From Amoebidium appalachense (taxonomy: Eukaryota; Ichthyosporea), in contig CAVNZM010000003.1 of NCBI GenBank assembly GCA_963693365.1, forward strand, positions 6,014,001 through 6,078,000: a stretch of DNA of 64,000 nt, written 5' to 3'. The stretch's first letter is position 1. Each line of letters opens with the position of its first letter. The notes under the pieces are model-generated. The model did not search any database and was not told the DNA's origin. It saw nothing but the letters and a program-made list of their open reading frames with translations. Position numbers and translations under genes: made by a program. Positions 50,119-64,000 of the stretch are shown here, one piece after another.

Positions 50119-50412
50119 ATGGCGTACCGATGGGAGTACAAGCTGAAGGAGGAGCCCGGCAAGGCACCCGTGGTGCAGGCAACGATTGTGCCGACCGAGG
50201 CCACCGCCCGGCGGACGCAGATGGAGCAACGAGCATATGCACAAGAGCTTGCAGAAAAAGGCTACATAGACCTGCCCGAAGAGCTTGCGGATAAGTGCGG
50301 ATTCAAGAAGTGGGAGCCCAAAAACCAACGGCAGACAGCCATCGTGCTGCAGAAGATGATGGAGCCGGAGACCCTACCAGCCGAAACGGGAAATCATGAG
50401 AGAAAGTGTTGA
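50119..50412 (+). CDS. hypothetical protein, 97 aa
   Basis: ATG 50119, same strand and 36 bp after the previous gene. Charged and soluble: MAYRWEYKLKEEPGKAP, MEQRAYAQELAEKGYIDLPE, then KCGFKKWEPKNQRQTAIVLQ. No domain recognised. Confidence 0.6.
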   Translation: MAYRWEYKLKEEPGKAPVVQATIVPTEATARRTQMEQRAYAQELAEKGYIDLPEELADKCGFKKWEPKNQRQTAIVLQKMMEPETLPAETGNHERKC

Positions 50413-50424
50413 ACTTTATGTGCA

Positions 50425-50443
50425 TGCGTGTGTGTGTGCGCGC

Positions 50444-50513
<70 letters not shown>

Positions 50514-50894
50514 GCAGGGCCTCAGCCGCCGTGGTCGATGGGCCAGACATGTCACAGATTCAAAGCAGAAATGGTATATTTATAACGTCAAACGGATTGG
50601 AGTCTCTCCGTCACTATATTTATTGGAGTCTTTCTGCCACTGTGGGTGACTACAATACACAAGTGATTCATCCCTTGCAATGTACCCGCTTTTTTATTTT
50701 ACTGTACCCGTCATATACGTGGCCATGCAATGGCCGTCACAAAAGTGCAGACCACATTCGAAATTTGGTACGAACCCTTAAATGTGAATGTGTGGCCTAC
50801 TGCCCACACCACCACAACTAGTGTTTCCCTCACCGCACCCACCACGAACCCCTAGCAATCGCCGTCACAAAAGTGCAGACCACATTCGAAATTT
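50425..50894. repeat. (TG)n tract and a short direct repeat
   Basis: (TG)n at 50427-50509, then unremarkable sequence with a direct repeat of about 40 bp (CGTCACAAAAGTGCAGACCA onward) at about 50734-50774 and 50864-50899. No gene is seen. Confidence 0.7.
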
Positions 50895-51820
50895 GGTACG
50901 CATCCGGGCATGCAAATAATGCTAAGTGTGTGAGGCCGGGCATGCAAATATTGCTAAGTGTGAGGCCGGGCATGCAAAAAGTGTCTCTTCGGCAGGCCAA
51001 ATAAATGCATCCGGGCATGCAAATAATGCTAAGTGTGTGAGGCCGGGCATGCAAATATTGCTAAGTGTGTGAGGCCGGGCATGCAAAAGGTGTCTCTTCG
51101 GCAGGCCAAATAAATGCATCCGGGCATGCAAATAATGCTAAGTGTGTGAGGCCGGGCATGCAAATATTGCTAAGTGTGTGAGGCCGGCCATGCAAATAAT
51201 GCTAAGTGTGTGAGGCCGGCCATGCAAAAAGTGTCTCTTCGGCAGGCCAAATAAATGCATCCGGGCATGCAAATAATGCTAAGTGTGTGAGGCCGGCCAT
51301 GCAAATAATGCTAAGTGTGTAAGGCCGGCCATGCAAAAAGTGTCTCTTCGGCAGGCCAAATAAATGCATCTGTCTCTTCGGCAGGCCAAATAAATGCATC
51401 CGGGCATGCAAATAATGCTAAGTGTGTGAGGCCGGCCATGCAAATATTGCTAAGTGTGTGAGGCCGGGCATGCAAAAAGTGTCTCTTCGGCAGGCCAAAT
51501 AAATGCATCTGTCTCTTCGGCAGGCCAAATAAATGCATCCGGGCATGCAAATAATGCTAAGTGTGTGAGGCCGGCCATGCAAATATTGCTAAGTGTGTGA
51601 GGCCGGGCATGCAAAAAGTGTCTCATCGGCAGGCCAAATAAATGCATCCGGGCATGCAAATAATGCTAAGTGTGTGAGGCCGGCCATGCAAATATTGCTA
51701 AGTGTGTGAGGCCGGCCATGCAAATATTGCTAAGTGTGTGAGGCCGGGCATGCAAGAAGTGTCTCTTCGGCAGGCCAAATAAATGCATCCGGGCATGCAA
51801 ATAATGCTAAGTGCACACTA
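50895..51820 (-). repeat. minisatellite downstream of the JmjC gene
   Basis: About a dozen irregular units built from GGGCATGCAAATAATGCTAA, GTGTGTGAGGCC and GTGTCTCTTCGGCAGGCC plus AAATAAATGCAT. Its core words recur in the first and second introns of the JmjC gene. Confidence 0.85.
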
Positions 51821-51843
51821 CCCTATGTCGGGCCATTGCAACC

Positions 51844-61025
<9,182 letters not shown>

Positions 61026-61089
61026 GTTAATGGTTTGTGTGTGAGCGAGTTTATGTGCAAGCGAGTAGTAGAAAATCTTTGCTCGGAGT

Positions 61090-62640
61090 AAAGGGAAGTT
61101 TTGCTGTGGCTAAAAAAGTGTGAAGCGCTAAGACGTGACAGACTGTTGCCGAAAGTGGCAGACTGACGGGTGCGCGCATGGTCTCATAGTTCGAGCATTG
61201 GTATTTGAAGTAGGGTAAAAAGGTGTGCCTACATATGCGTATTTGAAGTAGGGTAAAAAGGTACTACCTCGGCCACCGATACCCGGTGCAGTCAGGCTAC
61301 CACAATGCGAAAAAATGAGAAAAGTTTTATTATATGTTTTTCTTTTGTGTAGTGTACTTATCCATAAATATTTATTAATACAGCGTCAATATATATAAGG
61401 CCGTGCGTCACTGCTTGCTTTGAAAAGCCTTGCCCCCCTCCAGACAGTTCTCAGAAGTTCACGTGATCCCACGAGCTGTCCCAATCGCTGTCCAGCCAAT
61501 CAAAAAGACCCCGAATTAGCCCCCAATCGCTTTCCAGCCAATCAAAAGGACCCTGCATTAGCCCCCAATCGCTGTCCAGCCAATAAAAAGGATCCTGAAT
61601 TAACGTGTCTTCTGTGTTCATATTGTGTATAAACAAAATCATTAATACTTCATTGTAAAGATCTTATCCAGAAAGAATAATTTTGAATTTTAATAGATTT
61701 GATTGTGAAAGAATAATTTTGAATTTTAATAGATTTGATTGTGATTAAAGGGGTTTTTTATAATCCTTTTGACAGCGGGGCGTCAAAAAAAAAACGGAAA
61801 AATTCAAAAGCCACTCATGGGGGGGGTAAAAGGGGTGCTATTTGAATGACCCGCGGCAACGGCATCCATGTACACAAGACTTGAATTATAAACATATGTA
61901 GGAAATAATACATCTGAATTATAATAGCCTATTGTGATTTTAAGTTTTTTTTTTTAGAATCCCGGACAGTGGGGCATTAAAAAGTGTGAAATTCAAGAGC
62001 CACTCATCGGAGGGAGGGCAAAAAGGGGTGTGAAATTCCGATTTTGCGCTATTTGAATGACCCGCGGCAAAGGCATCCCATGTTGATGTTTTTTGTTCGT
62101 TTTACACAATTGCTTGACTTGAATGAAATAAAATAACCGTAGATTTTTCGATTAACATTAATGTTGAGTTGTTATTTGTATCCATTGTTAAATAAGCACG
62201 CTGACATGCCATGAGGCTCTTGCTTCTTGACAGCTCTCACATGACCACCAGTGCCCCAAAAGTTTATTGCTTTGTCCAACCAATCCAAGGGCATGCGCAT
62301 CTTCTAGAAAACACATGCTGAGCTGCCCACAACAAGATGCAGTTGTACCTCTGAAAGTAAATCCATAGGGCGTCGCGCTGTTCCCTATGAATTTACTTTC
62401 AATGTTGAGCCAAAACCATTATAAGTAAAAAAAAAACGTTAAAAAATGCAGTCAAGCCAATTCACGTACTCATAATTTGGACAACCGAATCGACCACCAT
62501 TTAGATCCGCGAGTATTGTCTGTTGGAGCTCGGGCTACCATTTAGATCCGCGAGTAAGATGTCCGTTGGAGCTCGGGCTATAAAAATGCAATCCAACTGA
62601 TATCGGGTCATTTTCGCTCACTCTCACCTCGAATATCCTT
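61090..62640. other. intergenic stretch between divergent genes
   Basis: Probable promoter zone of the JmjC gene and of the 62657 gene. A 27-bp duplication (GTATTTGAAGTAGGGTAAAA) lies near 61200 and 61238. Four CCAGCCAATCAAAAGGACC-type CCAAT repeats occupy 61490-61600. A duplicated AATTTTGAATTTTAATAGAT sits near 61679 and 61707, and a larger diverged duplication (GACCCGCGGCAA region) near 61848 and 62058. A strong hairpin is at 62354-62401, and a 46-bp promoter duplication ends in GCTATAAAAATG near 62577. Confidence 0.6.
62354..62401. other. hairpin with 18-bp arms
   Basis: GAAAGTAAATCCATAGGG is followed after about 12 bases (CGTCGCGCTGTT) by CCCTATGAATTTACTTTC, giving an almost perfect stem with a GC-rich loop. 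No T-run follows. Confidence 0.65.
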
Positions 62641-62656
62641 TCTTTTGTTCTTAGTC

Positions 62657-63458
62657 ATGTCAGACCCTGATCGTGAAGATTTGGAGTCGGGGCACACTAC
62701 TGGCCCCAAGTCTCCTCGTGGTACTGACCCCAAGTCTCGTGGTGAAATCGAAGAGGGGGGGGAGGGTGGGGGGACGTTCTGTGTTACCCCCGAGATGTGG
62801 GACAACCTTTGCAGTCGGGTCGGTGTGGTTGAGGAGCAGCTCGAGTCGTTGTCCGGCGACGTGCAGAAAGTTTCGGAGAAAGTTCATTCTCAGAACGAAA
62901 CTCTGGCACGCCAGAACGAGGCTCTACAACAGTCTGCAACATCGTGTGCAAGGGACATTGAAGATATGCACGAACGTATGGCCCGTGGGTACGGTAATGT
63001 TGGGGGGCTTGTGCGGGAGCTGAAGAAGACTCGGGAGGCTCTTGAGGCAAGGGAGGTCGAGTTGGCGAGTGCGAAGGCCAGGGCTGAAGAGTACAAGATT
63101 CAGCGTGACAGGCTGTCTGCCCGTGTCGACGACAACCCGATGAGTGCTGTTTACCGGCCTGCTAACGCCCCGCCCCGGGGGGGAGGGGGGGCCACACCCG
63201 ACGAGACCCGCAAAGGCCGCAAGTCCCCCTCCCCCCCGTCCACCTTTGACCCCCGGCCCCCCATCCCCCCGGCCACCTTCGACCCCCGGCCCCCCGTCCC
63301 CCCGGCCACCTCCGGCCCCCGTCCCCCCGTCACCCGTGTCGTTCTGGGAGCCCCCCCCCATGGTTTTGGCTACCCCTCGCACCGCGGGCACCCCGAAGGG
63401 TAAGAGAGGCCATGAAGATGTCGAGCATGACCCCAAGAGACACGCGCCCAGCAAGTAG
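62657..63458 (+). CDS. coiled-coil protein with proline-rich tail (probable frame break)
   Basis: ATG 62657, TATA box (GCTATAAAAATG) about 80 bp upstream. After an acidic start comes a coiled coil of about 110 residues (EEQLESLSGDVQKVSEKVHS through SAKARAEEYKIQRDRLSARV), then repeated Pro-rich units (PRPPxPPATFD). The frame from the ATG stops at 63403. After G-runs at 63178-63198, an alternative frame ends at 63458 with GTPKGKRGHEDVEHDPKRHA, a basic tail like that of the 7838 protein, and may be the real C-terminus. Function unknown. Confidence 0.6.
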
Positions 63459-63534
63459 TGTGTTCGGTGTGGGGTTTTTGGTGTCCTTTTTTGTCGTGCA
63501 TTGTGTGTGGGGGGGTGTTTAGTTTATTTTTGTT

Positions 63535-63640
63535 ATGATTGTGATGAACGGGACGGCAATATATATTTTATAGTTCTGATTTAGATATTTTTGTTATGAT
63601 TGTGAATAACAGGACGGCAATAAATATTTTCGTTGTATAC
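63535..63640 (+). repeat. direct repeat in a 3' region, with AATAAA
   Basis: TTTTGTTATGATTGTGA...GGACGGCAAT(A)AATATTTT occurs twice about 64 bp apart. AATAAA in the second copy may be the polyadenylation signal for the 62657 gene. Confidence 0.5.
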
Positions 63641-63699
63641 TATGTGCCATTCCGTCTTTCTCGACACAAAAACTACTCCGGGACGTGTGTTGCCTCTAG

Positions 63700-63948
63700 G
63701 GGGACATCCCCTTGGACGAAAGTGAACCTGCAATGGTTGTAAACCACGGCAAGCCCCCAGTCATCAATTTATTGATCCGTGAGGTCCATGTGCCCAAAAA
63801 ACGGGGGAAGTCTTCGCCCCGTGAAAAAACAGCACGTATGTGTGGATCAATGGGGGTTGTGTGTGGGTGTAGGTGGGTGGGTGAAAAGGAATATATAGCT
63901 GTAAGGCTGTGGATGCTAAACACAGAAGATGTGTTTGTAGCTTGCTGA
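63700..63948 (+). CDS. possible exon
   Basis: After an acceptor-like GTTGCCTCTAG, a frame reads GDIPLDESEPAMVVNHGKPP, then INLLIREVHVPKKRGKSSPR, and stays open to 63948. The first 50 residues look like real protein, the rest less so; there is no good ATG at the start. It may be the 3' exon of a split gene or a chance frame. Confidence 0.3.
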   Translation, partial: GDIPLDESEPAMVVNHGKPPVINLLIREVHVPKKRGKSSPREKTARMCGSMGVVCGCRWVGEKEYIAVRLWMLNTEDVFVAC

Positions 63949-64000
63949 TCTGCTAAAAACTGTCGTGCTTATATACCTAAGCCTACCGATCTGAGCCAAT

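Overview
The window is nuclear DNA of a eukaryote, most likely a unicellular alga or other protist. The evidence is a split gene with GT-AG introns (51.8-61.0 kb), two families of Ty1/copia LTR retrotransposons, TATA and CCAAT promoter motifs, and many poly-C, poly-G and (TG)n tracts. I cannot name the species. Many reading frames are broken at homopolymers, so either the assembly carries homopolymer indels or many genes are decaying; each case is noted.

Layout. 1-3.8 kb: 3' part of a copia element (family A). 3.8-13.3 kb: mostly non-coding repeats, with a possible split gene at 6.36-8.24 kb. 13.3-41.7 kb and 48.0-50.4 kb: compact, intronless, GC-rich genes on both strands that look virus-derived. 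They include an 18-residue Cys/His-repeat protein with a nuclease-like C-terminus, a SET-like protein, small membrane proteins, three paralogous multi-domain surface-like proteins, a coiled-coil fibre-like protein, a class-III aminotransferase-like protein, a C2H2 zinc-finger protein and a superfamily 3 helicase. 42.0-47.9 kb: a nearly complete copia element of a second family (B). 51.8-61.0 kb: a seven-exon JmjC-domain gene on the minus strand whose long introns are tandem-repeat arrays. 62.6-64 kb: a coiled-coil/proline-rich gene and a possible exon.

Interpretation. The 13-50 kb gene set resembles an integrated large or mid-size dsDNA virus or polinton-like element, now invaded by copia elements. 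One complete family A copy sits inside a surface-protein gene with a perfect 5-bp target duplication; a reversed fragment of the same family cut the end of another paralog. After subtracting copia DNA the island is about 24 kb. I found no certain capsid, packaging ATPase or integrase, so viral origin is an inference. The JmjC gene appears to be a host gene; its exons join in phase and restore a KDM4-like catalytic core.
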